Below are positions 30,150 to 39,700 of a DNA stretch of 64,000 nt, piece by piece. This stretch comes from Corynebacterium auriscanis (GTDB taxonomy: Bacteria; Actinomycetota; Actinomycetes; Mycobacteriales; Mycobacteriaceae): assembly GCF_030408435.1 (NCBI RefSeq), contig NZ_CP047046.1, positions 664,572 to 728,571 of the forward strand. The letters are read 5' to 3'. The position numbers and the translations under genes are program-made. A model generated the notes under the pieces. The model searched no databases. It saw nothing but the letters and a program-made list of their open reading frames with translations, and was not told where the DNA came from. Every line of letters starts with the position of its first letter. The first letter of the stretch is position 1.

Positions 30150-32144
30150 TTAGTCCGCGACTAACCGCCGTAGGGCCTTCTTGACGACGGTGCCGTTGGA
30201 TGTCTCCCAGAATCCGGGCATGGATGCTCGGATATAAGAGCCGTAACGCGCGGTTGCTAAACGCGAATCCAACACGGCCACTACACCGCGGTCGGTCGTC
30301 GACCGCAATAGCCGACCGGCCCCCTGCGCCATGAGCAGCGCAGCGTGGTTGGCCGCGACTTCCATAAAACCGTTGCGCCCGGCGCTATCGGCTGCTTCCT
30401 TGCGAGCTTGCCGCAAGGGATCGTCCGGGCGGGGAAATGGGATGCGATCCATGATCACGAGCGACAAGCTGCGCCCGGGAACATCCACTCCTTGCCACAG
30501 CCCCAGAGTGCCGAACAAACAGGTGGATTCATCCTCGCGAAATTGCTCCACGAGGGCCGAGAGGGAATCTTCCCCTTGAAGCAGAATTTTGTGGGGAACA
30601 ACTGAGCGCAATCTATTGGCCATCTCCTCGGCTGCGCGCCGGGAACTAAACAATCCCAAGGTCCGTCCGCCGGCGGCGTTGATCAGTTGGGCGACTTCAT
30701 CAACGGCTTCATCGCTTACACCGCTGCGCCCGGGAGGCGGCAAATGCTGTGCGACGTATAAAATTCCGTGCTTCGCGGCATCGAAAGGGGTTCCCACATC
30801 CAGCGTGCGGGCCTTTCTGCCGATTCCCCACGCGTTGAGCATGGCATTGAACTTCCCGCCCAAGGCGAGGGTGGCGGAAGTCAGAACCACTGTCGCGGAT
30901 CCGAACAGTTTCTGCCGCAGTAGATCGGCAACGCTCAAGGGCGCCACTCTCACGATTTTGCGCTCGTTATCGTTGGACAGCCACACTACGTCCTCTCCGA
31001 TCAGGTCTTCGCTGGTGGTGGCTGTCGTTTCGTTTTGAGCGTGGGCGTTGAGGATACGCACACACGTATCGTTCAGCTCCTCCGTCGCGACAAGGATGGC
31101 CAGTCGTTCCGCTGCTTTGGCGGGATCGTTTGCAAATTCACCAGCGGGAATCTGGTTGATTTTTCGATTCGTGGACCACGCGGCGTCGCGTAAAGAAGTA
31201 AGGGCAGGTTCCAAGCCTGAGGGAACAGACGTCCAACGGCCAACTGCTGATTCGTCATTAAGTACGGCGGCTTCGAGGGCATTGACCCATTCATCACCGG
31301 CCTCCTTGAGCTCAGCGCCCGCATCGTCGGGGCCGATCTTGCCTGCACGTTTAGCCAAAATCGCCACCGCCGTGCCCGAAAGCTCTGCTGTGGCAACGTT
31401 GGTGATGCGCCCCTCCAGCTCGTGGGCCTCATCGACAATGACGGCTTCGTGCTCGGGCAACACGGAACTCTCGGACAGTGCGTCAATGGCCAGCAGTGCA
31501 TGGTTGGTGACCACGATGTCCGCTTCTTGCGCGCGGGATTTGGCCTGTTCGGCGAAGCACAACTTGCCGAAGGGGCAGCGGGTGGCGCCGATGCACTCAC
31601 GGGAGGTAACGGATACTTGACGCCACGCTCGGTCTGACACACCTTTGTCTAGGTTGTCGCGGTCCCCATCCTCAGTTTCCTGCGCCCATTCGTGCAGGCG
31701 AGCAACTTGTCGGCCGGTAGCTGAGACCTCGCCAGGGTCCAGCAGAGCGGCTTCTTCGCTTTCGGTTGTGCTTGGAGCCGCATTGACCTTGTTGAGGCAC
31801 AGGTAATTGTTGCGACCTTTCAGGATCGCGAATTCCAACGGACGAGGCAGCATATCCTCGATGGCTTTGGCCAAACGTGGCAGGTCGCGTTCCACCAGCT
31901 GGCGTTGCAGTGCGATGGTCGCGGTGGAGACCACCACGGGCAACCCCTTGTCCGTAGCGTGGATTGCGGCAGGAACTAGGTAGGCAAATGATTTACCGGT
32001 GCCCGTTCCGGCTTGGACAGCGAGATGATGGTTGGATTCCAAGGCATCTGCCACCGCTTGGGTCATGCGCGTTTGCCCCTCGCGGGGCTGACCACCGAGT
32101 TCTTCGATGGCCGCTGCCAGTACGTCCTCTGAGGATGTGAGCAA
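30150..32144 (-). CDS. DinG-like ATP-dependent DNA helicase (XPD family)
   Basis: 664 residues of superfamily 2, probably a 5'-3' helicase acting in replication or repair. Walker A is GTGTGKS at 46-52 and the Walker B box is VDEAHELEG. The cysteines of an iron-sulfur cluster appear as a lone Cys in NNYLCLN and the group CIGATRCPFGKLC. The last helicase motif is MAQGAGRLLRSTTDRG. AAGGAG precedes a TTG start. A tandem repeat lies in the gap between it and pncB. Confidence 0.9.
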   Translation of the reverse strand: MLTSSEDVLAAAIEELGGQPREGQTRMTQAVADALESNHHLAVQAGTGTGKSFAYLVPAAIHATDKGLPVVVSTATIALQRQLVERDLPRLAKAIEDMLPRPLEFAILKGRNNYLCLNKVNAAPSTTESEEAALLDPGEVSATGRQVARLHEWAQETEDGDRDNLDKGVSDRAWRQVSVTSRECIGATRCPFGKLCFAEQAKSRAQEADIVVTNHALLAIDALSESSVLPEHEAVIVDEAHELEGRITNVATAELSGTAVAILAKRAGKIGPDDAGAELKEAGDEWVNALEAAVLNDESAVGRWTSVPSGLEPALTSLRDAAWSTNRKINQIPAGEFANDPAKAAERLAILVATEELNDTCVRILNAHAQNETTATTSEDLIGEDVVWLSNDNERKIVRVAPLSVADLLRQKLFGSATVVLTSATLALGGKFNAMLNAWGIGRKARTLDVGTPFDAAKHGILYVAQHLPPPGRSGVSDEAVDEVAQLINAAGGRTLGLFSSRRAAEEMANRLRSVVPHKILLQGEDSLSALVEQFREDESTCLFGTLGLWQGVDVPGRSLSLVIMDRIPFPRPDDPLRQARKEAADSAGRNGFMEVAANHAALLMAQGAGRLLRSTTDRGVVAVLDSRLATARYGSYIRASMPGFWETSNGTVVKKALRRLVAD

Positions 32145-32217
32145 AACTCTCCTTCTCGCTTGCGCCGATCGTCTAATCGTTTACGTCGATTGCCTTGCAG
32201 TTTTTGTCGATTGACTT

Positions 32218-32340
32218 GCAGTTTTACGTTGATTGACTGCGCGCTTGCACCGCTTGCTTTGCAGTTTTACGTTGATTGACTGCGCGCTTGCACCGCTTGC
32301 TTTGCAGTTTTACGTTGATTGACTGCGCGCTTGCACCGCT
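32218..32340. repeat. 43-bp tandem repeat between pncB and dinG
   Basis: Copies start at 32218, 32261 and 32304 with a period of 43, beginning GCAGTTTTACGTTGATTGAC and running into GCGCGCTTGCACCGCTTGC. The first two are almost identical and the third is incomplete. Two shorter, diverged pieces (TTGCAG followed by TTTTTGTCGATTGACT) lie just before. The array fills the region upstream of the dinG start and ends 27 bases after the pncB stop. Confidence 0.88.
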
Positions 32341-32366
32341 GAATAAGGGTGGCCAAACGGAGCCTA

Positions 32367-33767
32367 TTACCCGGTGACGTGCCGTACGCTCAACGCTGGT
32401 TCGTCGCGAGTCAAAGCCAAGCCCTCCCACGGCAGGGTCACCAATTGCTTGGCCAAGTGATCGCGGGATTGCTCCAGGGTATCCAGCCCTTCGACGGTTT
32501 GCCCATCGCGCATCAGCGGAATGGTGAGCTGAACGGTGGGGAGATCGCCCGTATCGGGTGCGGGTGTATCGATCGGATAGCTGATCTCTTCGACCGCGGT
32601 ACCGGTGGGGCGTGTCACGCGGACAGCGGCCTTAGCCCCGCCGACGCTCGCCTTCCCACGGGAGCGTTTTGCGACAGGAACACCATCGACTTCCACCAGC
32701 TTGTACACCAAACCGGCAGTGGGGGCGCCGGAACCGGTCACCACGCTGGTGCCCACGCCGAATGCATCCACGGGTTCACTGCGCAAAGCTGCGATGGAAA
32801 ACTCATCCATGTCGGAGGAAACGACGATTTTAGTGTTTTTAGCACCCAGTTCGTCTAACTGTTTGCGTACCTGGCGGGTGAGCACACCGAGGTCGCCCGA
32901 GTCGATACGGACTGCACCTAGTTCGGGACCGGCAACCTTCACAGCAGTCTCTACACCCTTGGTGATGTCGTAGGTATCGACCAACAGGGTTGTGCTGGAC
33001 CCCAGAGCCTCAATTTGTGCCCGGAAAGCGGCTTCTTCGTTTGGCGTGCCATCGGGGTCTGTATGCAACAGGGTCCACGCATGGGCAGCGGTGCCGCTGG
33101 ACGGTACTCCGTAACGCTGCGAAGCTTCCATGTTGCTGGTTGCAGTGAATCCAGCCAGGTACGCCGCGCGTGCTGCCGACACCGCAGCGTATTCGTGGGT
33201 CCGTCGCGATCCCATCTCAATGAGCGGGCGCCCCTCCGCCGCGGTGACCATGCGTGCCGCGGCGGAGGCCACAGCCGAATCCGCATTGAGGATTGAGAGG
33301 ATGACGGTTTCCAAGATCACGCATTCAGCAAAGGTGCCACGCACCGTCATGAGTGGGGACTGGGGAAAGTACAACTCGCCTTCCCGGTAGCCATCAATCT
33401 GCCCAGAGAAACGGTATTTCCGCAGGAAGTCCTTAGTTTCATCGTTGAGGAAGCTCATGTGGTCGACTTGATCATCGGTAAAGCGGAAATGCTTTACGGC
33501 CTCGAGTACACGGGCGGTTCCGGCTAGCACGCCATAACGCCGCTCGTTAGGTAGGCGCCGGGTGAATACCTCAAACGCGCACTGCCGGTGCGCAGTGCCG
33601 TCTAACAAAGCGGCCTGCAGCATCGTCAGCTCGTACATATCCGTCAACAAAGCGGACGACGGTACACAGTTGGTGCCAGGGAGAATTCCTGGTGTTACAC
33701 CTGACGGTGATTGCTGGGCTGCATCGTGCGACGTTGGAGAACTTGTGCGGGGGGTCGAATCGTTCAC
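32367..33767 (-). CDS. pncB: Nicotinate phosphoribosyltransferase
   Basis: About 466 residues from the GTG at 33767; a longer frame would reach the CATG shared with clpS, so the shorter start is likelier. The family signature [11 protein letters not shown] opens the domain. [26 protein letters not shown] carries substrate-binding residues, and [20 protein letters not shown] is the phosphoribosyl-binding stretch. It converts nicotinate and PRPP to nicotinate mononucleotide for NAD salvage, working with NadE, which is also in this window. Divergent from clpS, as in other actinobacteria. Confidence 0.93.
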   Translation of the reverse strand: MNDSTPRTSSPTSHDAAQQSPSGVTPGILPGTNCVPSSALLTDMYELTMLQAALLDGTAHRQCAFEVFTRRLPNERRYGVLAGTARVLEAVKHFRFTDDQVDHMSFLNDETKDFLRKYRFSGQIDGYREGELYFPQSPLMTVRGTFAECVILETVILSILNADSAVASAAARMVTAAEGRPLIEMGSRRTHEYAAVSAARAAYLAGFTATSNMEASQRYGVPSSGTAAHAWTLLHTDPDGTPNEEAAFRAQIEALGSSTTLLVDTYDITKGVETAVKVAGPELGAVRIDSGDLGVLTRQVRKQLDELGAKNTKIVVSSDMDEFSIAALRSEPVDAFGVGTSVVTGSGAPTAGLVYKLVEVDGVPVAKRSRGKASVGGAKAAVRVTRPTGTAVEEISYPIDTPAPDTGDLPTVQLTIPLMRDGQTVEGLDTLEQSRDHLAKQLVTLPWEGLALTRDEPALSVRHVTG

Positions 33768-33861
33768 GAAGTTGATTCTAGTCACGTGCTCGGACAGTGC
33801 TTGCGGACCCACCAACCCCGCAGGGCACACAGGATCGGGGAGGCGTCGGTATCCTAGGGGC

Positions 33862-34167
33862 ATGACTTCACCCGCAGCACCCGCAGCTACTCCAGTTCAG
33901 GAGCGGTTACCCGAGACCGAGACGGAGGCCAACCTCCCTTGGATGTGTATTTGTTGGGATGACCCGGTCAACCTCATGAGTTACGTCACCTACGTATTCC
34001 AAACGGTTCTGGGATACTCCCGCAAGCGCGCAACAGAATTGATGATGCAGGTTCACAACGAAGGAAAAGCCGTAGTGAGCTCTGGGGAGCGCGACAAAGT
34101 GGAGGCCGATGTGAAGAAACTGCAAACCGCTGGCCTGTGGGCCACGATGCAACGTTCCGACGGATAG
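33862..34167 (+). CDS. clpS: ATP-dependent Clp protease adaptor ClpS
   Basis: A 101-residue adaptor that delivers N-degron substrates to ClpC/ClpA. It has an unstructured N-terminal tail. The fold then runs from [16 protein letters not shown], holding the conserved Asp-Asp and the N-degron pocket residues, to the C-terminal sheet [13 protein letters not shown]. The ATG at 33862 has TAGGGG just upstream. DUF2017 follows after 49 bases, an arrangement common in actinobacteria. Confidence 0.95.
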   Translation: MTSPAAPAATPVQERLPETETEANLPWMCICWDDPVNLMSYVTYVFQTVLGYSRKRATELMMQVHNEGKAVVSSGERDKVEADVKKLQTAGLWATMQRSDG

Positions 34168-34216
34168 CGACCACCGCACCCCCGATGAATCTCAGACGAA
34201 GGAGCTGAGGAGACAG

Positions 34217-34837
34217 ATGCAACCTTGGGCGAAAAAGAAAAGCGTTCTGCGAGGAACGCGCTATGTCACCGTGCTGGAGCCGATTGAGCGGGAAATGCTT
34301 GGTGATTCCGCAGCGACGGTCTCCGACAAACTCATGGAGCGAGTGCGAACCGCCCCCAAGGACGAACTCGCGGAACTCACGGGCATGCCTTCGGGCCACG
34401 CCGAGGCCCCTCATGAACTTGGGTTGCGGCGCATGTTGCCTTCGTTCTTTAAAGACGATGCCGAGTTGATGGATGGCGATGCCGCTTTGATGCGTCAGCT
34501 GCACGAGACCGACATCATCAAACGCAAACTCCTCAACCTGCAGTACGTGGTGACGATGCTGGGCCCCAACGGGTCCGTCAACATCTCCCTGTCGCCAGAC
34601 GAGGTACAGCCGTGGCTGGGTGCCCTCGCTGATATTCGGCAGTATCACACCGCGCAGCTGGAGGAATTCCGTGTGACGCTGGAGGATAATTCCGATCAAT
34701 TGATCGCCGCCAGCAATTATTTGGAGTGGCTGGGCTACCATCTGGATAGCTTGCTCACCGCGGTGATGGGCGAACTCGACGTGCCGGACGAGGGGGCCGA
34801 CGGCCAAGAGGATACGGATAATGGCACCCATGATTGA
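34217..34837 (+). CDS. DUF2017 domain protein
   Basis: A 206-residue soluble, mostly helical protein of unknown function. The family is restricted to actinobacteria and regularly follows clpS. The C-terminal half contains AASNYLEWLGYHLDSLLTA and other conserved segments. GGAG precedes the ATG. The stop overlaps the start of the P1-type peptidase gene by 17 bases, so the three genes from clpS onward are probably one operon. Confidence 0.88.
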   Translation: MQPWAKKKSVLRGTRYVTVLEPIEREMLGDSAATVSDKLMERVRTAPKDELAELTGMPSGHAEAPHELGLRRMLPSFFKDDAELMDGDAALMRQLHETDIIKRKLLNLQYVVTMLGPNGSVNISLSPDEVQPWLGALADIRQYHTAQLEEFRVTLEDNSDQLIAASNYLEWLGYHLDSLLTAVMGELDVPDEGADGQEDTDNGTHD

Positions 34838-36071
34838 CCTTTTTGGCTGTCACATCGGGCCGACTAACGGCCTGACAGATATCGCGGGCCTGCGCGTGGG
34901 GCACGCTATCTGCGCAGATGGGCGAGGTGATTCGGGAACAACCGTCATTGTCGCACCGAAAGGGGCTATCGCCAGTGTGGATGTCCGTGGCGGGGGGCCA
35001 GGTACTCGCGAGACCGACTTGCTGGAACCGCACAACACGGTGCAACAAGTTCACGCGATCAGCTTGTCGGGTGGTTCTGCTTTTGGTCTTGACGCCGCCT
35101 CGGGGGTGATGGCCGAGCTGGAATCGAGGGGTATTGGTTTCCCCGTACTGGGGCCGGATCATCCAGACAAAGTCGTTCCCATCGTAGCTTCTGCGGTGAT
35201 CTTTGACCTGCTGTTGGGCGACTGGCATTCGCGCCCGGATGCCGCCACAGGAAGAGCTGCCACTATAAACGCACTCGAGGGCGGTGCGCGCGGAGGTGCT
35301 ACGCACGCGGGTGAACCCAGTGCTGAGGGGGATCTAGGTGCGCATTGGGGCATGGGCGCTGGTGGAGAACTCAACGTCGCTGAAACATCCCTCACCGGTG
35401 GAGAACTCAGCGCAGCTGAAGCATCCCTGTCCGGTGGAGAACTCAGCGCAGCTGAAACACTCAGCGCAATGGGCAACGTCGGTGCCGGACTGGGGGCGAG
35501 CGCCGGTGCGCTTAAAGGCGGATTTGGCCAGGCCAGCGCGGTTTTTCCCGACAATGGCCCGCTAGCTGGTGTGACTGTTGCTGCGGGAGTGGTTGTGAAC
35601 CCCCAAGGTGCGGTGTTCAATCCGGTGGACGGCACGCTGTGGGGAATCGCAGCAGAACTCGATGAAGAGTTCCGCCATTACGGTGTGGGGCCAAATACCT
35701 CGATTAGCGCTCCAGCTGTTGAACGCTTGCGCGGGATGAATCGGCTGGGAACCAAGATGCTCAATACCACCATCGGGGTGGTGGCCACGGATCTGGACTT
35801 GTCGAAGTCCAGCGTCAAGCGCATGGCTCTTTCTGCCCATGATGGGCTGGCCAGAGCCATCCGTCCGTCGCACATGCCTATGGACGGGGATACCCTGTTC
35901 GGCCTTTCCACGGGAACAAAGCAGTTGGATGACAACGTTGAACTTCCTGTAGCGATGACGATGATCGCTGCGACCGCAGCCAGCTGTGTGGAACGCGCAA
36001 TTGTGCATGCGGTGTTGGCGGCAGAAACTGCCTTCGATGTGCCCAGTTGGAAAGAAGCTACTGACCTATGA
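34821..36071 (+). CDS. P1 (DmpA/NylC-type) N-terminal-nucleophile peptidase
   Basis: 416 residues of the S58/P1 family, which mature by self-cleavage. The likely cleavage is Asn315-Thr316 in LNTTIGVVATD, with Thr316 becoming the nucleophile as in NylC. The N-terminal GLRVGHA and the SGGSAFGLDAASGVM motifs are typical. The chain contains an unusual insert of three 12-residue repeats (GGEL-x-AAE) at about 181-216, absent from the usual family layout. The family cleaves small amino-acid amides or linear nylon oligomers; the substrate here is unknown. The gene overlaps DUF2017 upstream and the rhomboid gene downstream (ATGA). Confidence 0.9.
   Translation: MAPMIDLFGCHIGPTNGLTDIAGLRVGHAICADGRGDSGTTVIVAPKGAIASVDVRGGGPGTRETDLLEPHNTVQQVHAISLSGGSAFGLDAASGVMAELESRGIGFPVLGPDHPDKVVPIVASAVIFDLLLGDWHSRPDAATGRAATINALEGGARGGATHAGEPSAEGDLGAHWGMGAGGELNVAETSLTGGELSAAEASLSGGELSAAETLSAMGNVGAGLGASAGALKGGFGQASAVFPDNGPLAGVTVAAGVVVNPQGAVFNPVDGTLWGIAAELDEEFRHYGVGPNTSISAPAVERLRGMNRLGTKMLNTTIGVVATDLDLSKSSVKRMALSAHDGLARAIRPSHMPMDGDTLFGLSTGTKQLDDNVELPVAMTMIAATAASCVERAIVHAVLAAETAFDVPSWKEATDL
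35361..35468 (+). repeat. Three in-frame 36-bp repeats inside the P1 peptidase gene
   Basis: Units start at 35361, 35397 and 35433 with GGTGGAGAACTCA and an exact period of 36. They encode GGELNVAETSLT, GGELSAAEASLS and GGELSAAETLSA. The repeat keeps the reading frame, so copy number can change without breaking the protein. Confidence 0.9.
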
Positions 36072-36652
36072 AAACCGCTCGCATCCGGAGCGCGATTTCC
36101 GCAACCGTGAGTTTCCTAGCCATCATTTGGATAATTCAATTTATCAATTTTTTATCCGGCATGCGGTTGACAGCCTATGGAATTCATCCCCTGACCCCGG
36201 AAGGGCTAGTGGGAATTATCTTGGCGCCATTTTTGCATGCTGATTTTGGTCACCTCATGGCGAACTCTTCTATCGCACTCATTGTGGTTTTCTTGGTTGC
36301 GCTATCCGGGCGGCGCGTATTGTGGTTGAGTTCTATTGTTATCGCACTAGTAGCCGGCATCGGCACATGGCTTTTCGGTGGTTCAGGCACCGTACACATT
36401 GGAGCCTCGGGCGTTATCTTCGGCTGGCTGACTTTTTTGATTGTGCGGGGATTGTTCACACGGCAATTGCTGCAAATTCTGCTGGGCGGGGTTGTGCTGT
36501 TTTCCTATGGTTCCGTGTTGTGGGGAGTATTGCCCACCACCCCGGGAGTAAGCTGGCAAGGACATCTATTCGGAGCAATCGGTGGACTCGTTGCCGCTTG
36601 GCTCGTGGGTCGAAGGAATTTGATGGCGGGGATGAGGGTGGCGTCGGTATAA
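36068..36652 (+). CDS. Rhomboid-family intramembrane serine protease
   Basis: 194 residues with about six transmembrane helices. The catalytic dyad is Ser114 in GASG and His166 in WQGHLFG. HADFGHLMANS carries the helix-2 histidine/asparagine signature. It cleaves membrane proteins within the bilayer; the substrates are unknown. It overlaps the P1 peptidase stop by ATGA and precedes murI by about 200 bases. Confidence 0.92.
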   Translation: MKTARIRSAISATVSFLAIIWIIQFINFLSGMRLTAYGIHPLTPEGLVGIILAPFLHADFGHLMANSSIALIVVFLVALSGRRVLWLSSIVIALVAGIGTWLFGGSGTVHIGASGVIFGWLTFLIVRGLFTRQLLQILLGGVVLFSYGSVLWGVLPTTPGVSWQGHLFGAIGGLVAAWLVGRRNLMAGMRVASV

Positions 36653-36854
36653 AAAATGGTCGGCCACGTTGCACCGGCAATATATCGGCGAGTGATGTGG
36701 ACCAGAAAAGACTAATAGCGAGAATGTCTAAGGCAAAGGGCCTCAGAGAGCTAAAAGAGTGCAGTGAAATAGAAACACCCTGAAAAGTGGCTTAACACAA
36801 GCAGGCGAGTGAACAAAAACACACTACAAACATCAAGACAGCAAGGGAGAAGCA

Positions 36855-37667
36855 GTGTCCAATAACGCGCCCATCGGCATTTTTGATAGCGGTGTGGGGG
36901 GACTGACTGTGGCGCGGGCGGTCGTGGACCTACTGCCGCGGGAAAATATCGTCTATATCGGTGATACCGCAAATTCGCCGTATGGAGATAAACCGTTGGC
37001 GCAGGTGCGGCAATTATCGACAGCTATTGCCGATGAGTTGGTGGAGCGCGGCTGCAAAATGATCGTGGTGGCCTGTAATTCGGCCAGCTCGGCTTTTATT
37101 CGGGACGCACGGGAGCGCTATCCAGTGCCAGTGGTCGAGGTGATTTTGCCCGCGGTGCGCCGTGCGGTTGCTGCGACCCGAAACGGGAAGGTGGGAGTGA
37201 TCGGCACGCAGGCCACGGTGACCAGTGGGAGCTACCAGGACCTTTTTGCGGCTAGCCCCAACGTAGATGTCACGGCACAGGCCTGTCCGCAGTTTGTCCC
37301 GTTCGTGGAACGGGGAATTACTACCGGACGGCAGATTGTGGGGTTGGCGGAAAACTACTTGGAACCCCTGAAAGATGCAGATGTGGACACCGTGGTGTTG
37401 GGGTGCACGCATTACCCGTTGCTGGCTGGGGTGGTGCAGTTGGTGATGGGGGATGACGTGACGTTGGTGAACTCCGCTGATGAAACCGCGAAGATGGTCT
37501 ACCGGCGGCTCAGCGAGCTGGACCTACTGGCGGATGAGGATCCGAATAGGAATGTGGAACTGGTGTTTGAGTCCACCGGGGATCCCACACGATTTGCCCA
37601 TTTGGCGCAACGGTTCTTGGGCCCGGCGATCACGGATGTCTCGCGCATTCCAGATATGCTGCAGTAG
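36855..37667 (+). CDS. murI: Glutamate racemase
   Basis: 270 residues. It makes D-glutamate for peptidoglycan. The two catalytic cysteines lie in [11 protein letters not shown] and [10 protein letters not shown], and the N-terminal [13 protein letters not shown] is the substrate-binding loop. A GTG start has AGGGAGAAGCA upstream. The next gene, an MBL-fold hydrolase, begins 211 bases later, as in other corynebacteria. Confidence 0.96.
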   Translation: MSNNAPIGIFDSGVGGLTVARAVVDLLPRENIVYIGDTANSPYGDKPLAQVRQLSTAIADELVERGCKMIVVACNSASSAFIRDARERYPVPVVEVILPAVRRAVAATRNGKVGVIGTQATVTSGSYQDLFAASPNVDVTAQACPQFVPFVERGITTGRQIVGLAENYLEPLKDADVDTVVLGCTHYPLLAGVVQLVMGDDVTLVNSADETAKMVYRRLSELDLLADEDPNRNVELVFESTGDPTRFAHLAQRFLGPAITDVSRIPDMLQ

Positions 37668-37878
37668 CGATGGCGGGCGCGTTTGAGGCTAAGGGTTATG
37701 CAGATTCCAACAACCCAAGTGGTCCGGACGTGCTGCAATAGTGATAACGGCAATTGTAGTCGTCCGTTTATCCGCTCCGCGTGACGAATCCAAGTTTGGG
37801 GGAGCCAATGTGAGATTGCCCCAACTTAACCGTGGTTAATACCAAATTCTGCTGGAATTCATGTAACAATCTGCAGGT

Positions 37879-38682
37879 ATGGAACTGGTAGTGCTCGGCT
37901 GCTCCGGCAGCGTTGCTGGCCCACAAGCGCCAGCCTCTGGATACCTAGTGCGCAGCGAGGGCACGGAAGACCTGTTGATGGATATCGGCCCTGGGGTTCT
38001 GGCAGCGATGCAGGCTGCCGGGGACATTGACCCTGCGCAATGCCACATGGCTTTTTCCCACATGCATGCTGATCACTGCCTGGATTTTCCCTCCCTTTTG
38101 GTGTGGCGCCGTTTCCATCCCACGGCTCCCTCTGGGCGGGTGCATGATTTGATCGGCCCGCGCATCGCGTTCGACCATTTGTCGCACGCAGCCGGCGATT
38201 TTCCCGATCAGCCGGATGATTTTTCCGATACCTTCGCCGTCTCTCACTATCGGGTGGGAACTTCTCAATTCGACGCCACGCGCTGGCCGTGTACGACCAT
38301 GGGCGGATTACAGGTTTTTGCTGCCGAAGCAGTGCATACAACTGAGAGCTACCTCTTGCGAGTGCATGATACGCAGGGGGCGAGTGTGGTTTATACGGGT
38401 GATACTGCGTACACCGAACACCTTGTAAACCTCGCTCAGGGCGCGGATGTATTGGTGTGTGAAGCCACCTGGTGCGATCGCGATTCTGGCATGCCGCAGG
38501 GTATGCACATGAGTGGGCATGACGCCGGTAGGGTGGCGGCTGCAGCGGGAGTGGGGAAGCTCATCCTCACACACATTCCGCCGTGGGGCGATGCACAGTG
38601 TGCCTTGGCTGCGGCGAAGCAGCATTTTGACGGCCCAGCGGAAGTGGCCTACCCGGGGATGCGCGTGCGCTGGGGGATGTAG
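37879..38682 (+). CDS. Metallo-beta-lactamase-fold hydrolase, cyclic-nucleotide phosphodiesterase-like
   Basis: 267 residues of the MBL fold. The metal motif is HMHADH, with later ligands in VVYTGDTAYTE and the His of LILTHIPPWGD. It resembles the mycobacterial Rv1339-like phosphodiesterases and RNase Z relatives. The gene lies between murI and rph, a conserved order. No ribosome binding site is visible before the ATG at 37879, so it may be translated from a leaderless or short-leader RNA. Confidence 0.85.
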   Translation: MELVVLGCSGSVAGPQAPASGYLVRSEGTEDLLMDIGPGVLAAMQAAGDIDPAQCHMAFSHMHADHCLDFPSLLVWRRFHPTAPSGRVHDLIGPRIAFDHLSHAAGDFPDQPDDFSDTFAVSHYRVGTSQFDATRWPCTTMGGLQVFAAEAVHTTESYLLRVHDTQGASVVYTGDTAYTEHLVNLAQGADVLVCEATWCDRDSGMPQGMHMSGHDAGRVAAAAGVGKLILTHIPPWGDAQCALAAAKQHFDGPAEVAYPGMRVRWGM

Positions 38683-38770
38683 CTGCAGGGGGTTTCTCCG
38701 CTGTGCTCAGTGTGGCGAGTGTGCAGGGGTGTGCGGCGGGTGTGTGGCTGAACTTTGACTCAGTGTGATG

Positions 38771-38828
38771 AATGTGCAGCAGAAGTCCAACAAAAACGCG
38801 TCATTTTGTCGGAGTTCTGCTGCACATT
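38771..38828. repeat. Long near-perfect inverted repeat before rph
   Basis: Arms of 25 bases at 38771-38795 (starting AATGTGCAGCAGAAG) and 38804-38828 (ending TTCTGCTGCACATT) pair with two mismatches around an 8-base loop. It lies about 90 bases after the hydrolase stop and 86 bases before the preferred rph start. There is no T-run, so it looks like a REP-type palindrome or a recombination remnant rather than a terminator. I see no second copy in this window. Confidence 0.8.
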
Positions 38829-38914
38829 GTGCGTGCAAGGGGTGGGGGATGTCGCGAGGGCCGGGGATGACCTGAGCGCGGGGGATGTCGCGAGCGGAAC
38901 GTATGCTGGCAACC

Positions 38915-39697
38915 ATGACTAATCCAGTAGGAAACAACACCGAATCAACAACGGCTTCGCCCGCGGATTTCAAGCGTGCCGATGGCCGTGCAGTCGATGA
39001 AATGCGCCCAGTACGCATCACTCGCGGATTCACTACGAACCCAGCAGGCAGTGTACTGGTGGAATTCGGTAACACCCGCGTGATGTGCACGGCCAGTGTG
39101 GAAATTGGCGTGCCCCGATTTAAGCGCGATTCCGGGGAGGGCTGGTTGACCGCGGAATACGCAATGTTGCCATCCTCTACGCACGAGCGCATGCCGCGCG
39201 AATCCATGAAGGGCAAGGTCAAGGGGCGGACTCATGAGATCTCCCGTCTGGTCGGACGCGCGCTGCGCGCGGCGGTGGACCTCACGCAACTCGGGGAGAA
39301 CACGATTGCCATCGACTGTGATGTGCTGCAGGCTGATGGTGGTACGCGCACAGCTGCGATTACCGGCGCCTACGTAGCCCTGGCCGATGCTTTGAAGGTT
39401 TTGCAGGAACAGGGAGTAGTTCCCGGGGAACCACTGTTGCCGCCGGTGGCTGCCGTCAGTGTGGGCATTATCGATGGTGTTGCTTGCCTAGACTTGCCCT
39501 ACGAGGAAGATTCGCGCGCGGACGTGGACATGAACGTGGTTATGACGGAGCAGGGGCGTTTTGTGGAGATCCAAGGCACAGGGGAGCATGCGGAGTTCGA
39601 CCGCGCGGAACTCAATGCCATGTTGGATCTTGCCGAAGGCGGACTGCGCCAGTTGATCGAAGCCCAGAAACACGCTTTGGCCCAAGGGGAGGTATAG
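38915..39697 (+). CDS. rph: Ribonuclease PH
   Basis: About 260 residues. It trims the 3' ends of tRNA precursors with phosphate. Conserved stretches are [13 protein letters not shown] at the N-terminus, [16 protein letters not shown] and the catalytic region ending [19 protein letters not shown]. The start is uncertain: ATG codons occur at 38885, 38903 and 38915 and none has a good Shine-Dalgarno. The rdgB gene begins three bases after the stop, so the pair is an operon. Confidence 0.93.
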   Translation: MTNPVGNNTESTTASPADFKRADGRAVDEMRPVRITRGFTTNPAGSVLVEFGNTRVMCTASVEIGVPRFKRDSGEGWLTAEYAMLPSSTHERMPRESMKGKVKGRTHEISRLVGRALRAAVDLTQLGENTIAIDCDVLQADGGTRTAAITGAYVALADALKVLQEQGVVPGEPLLPPVAAVSVGIIDGVACLDLPYEEDSRADVDMNVVMTEQGRFVEIQGTGEHAEFDRAELNAMLDLAEGGLRQLIEAQKHALAQGEV

Positions 39698-39700
39698 GTC

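Noticed and set aside
33768..33863. The longer 5' extension of pncB up to 33863
   Set aside because: It would begin in the same CATG as clpS on the other strand and use the space needed for both promoters; the extra 32 residues do not look like the family's N-terminus.
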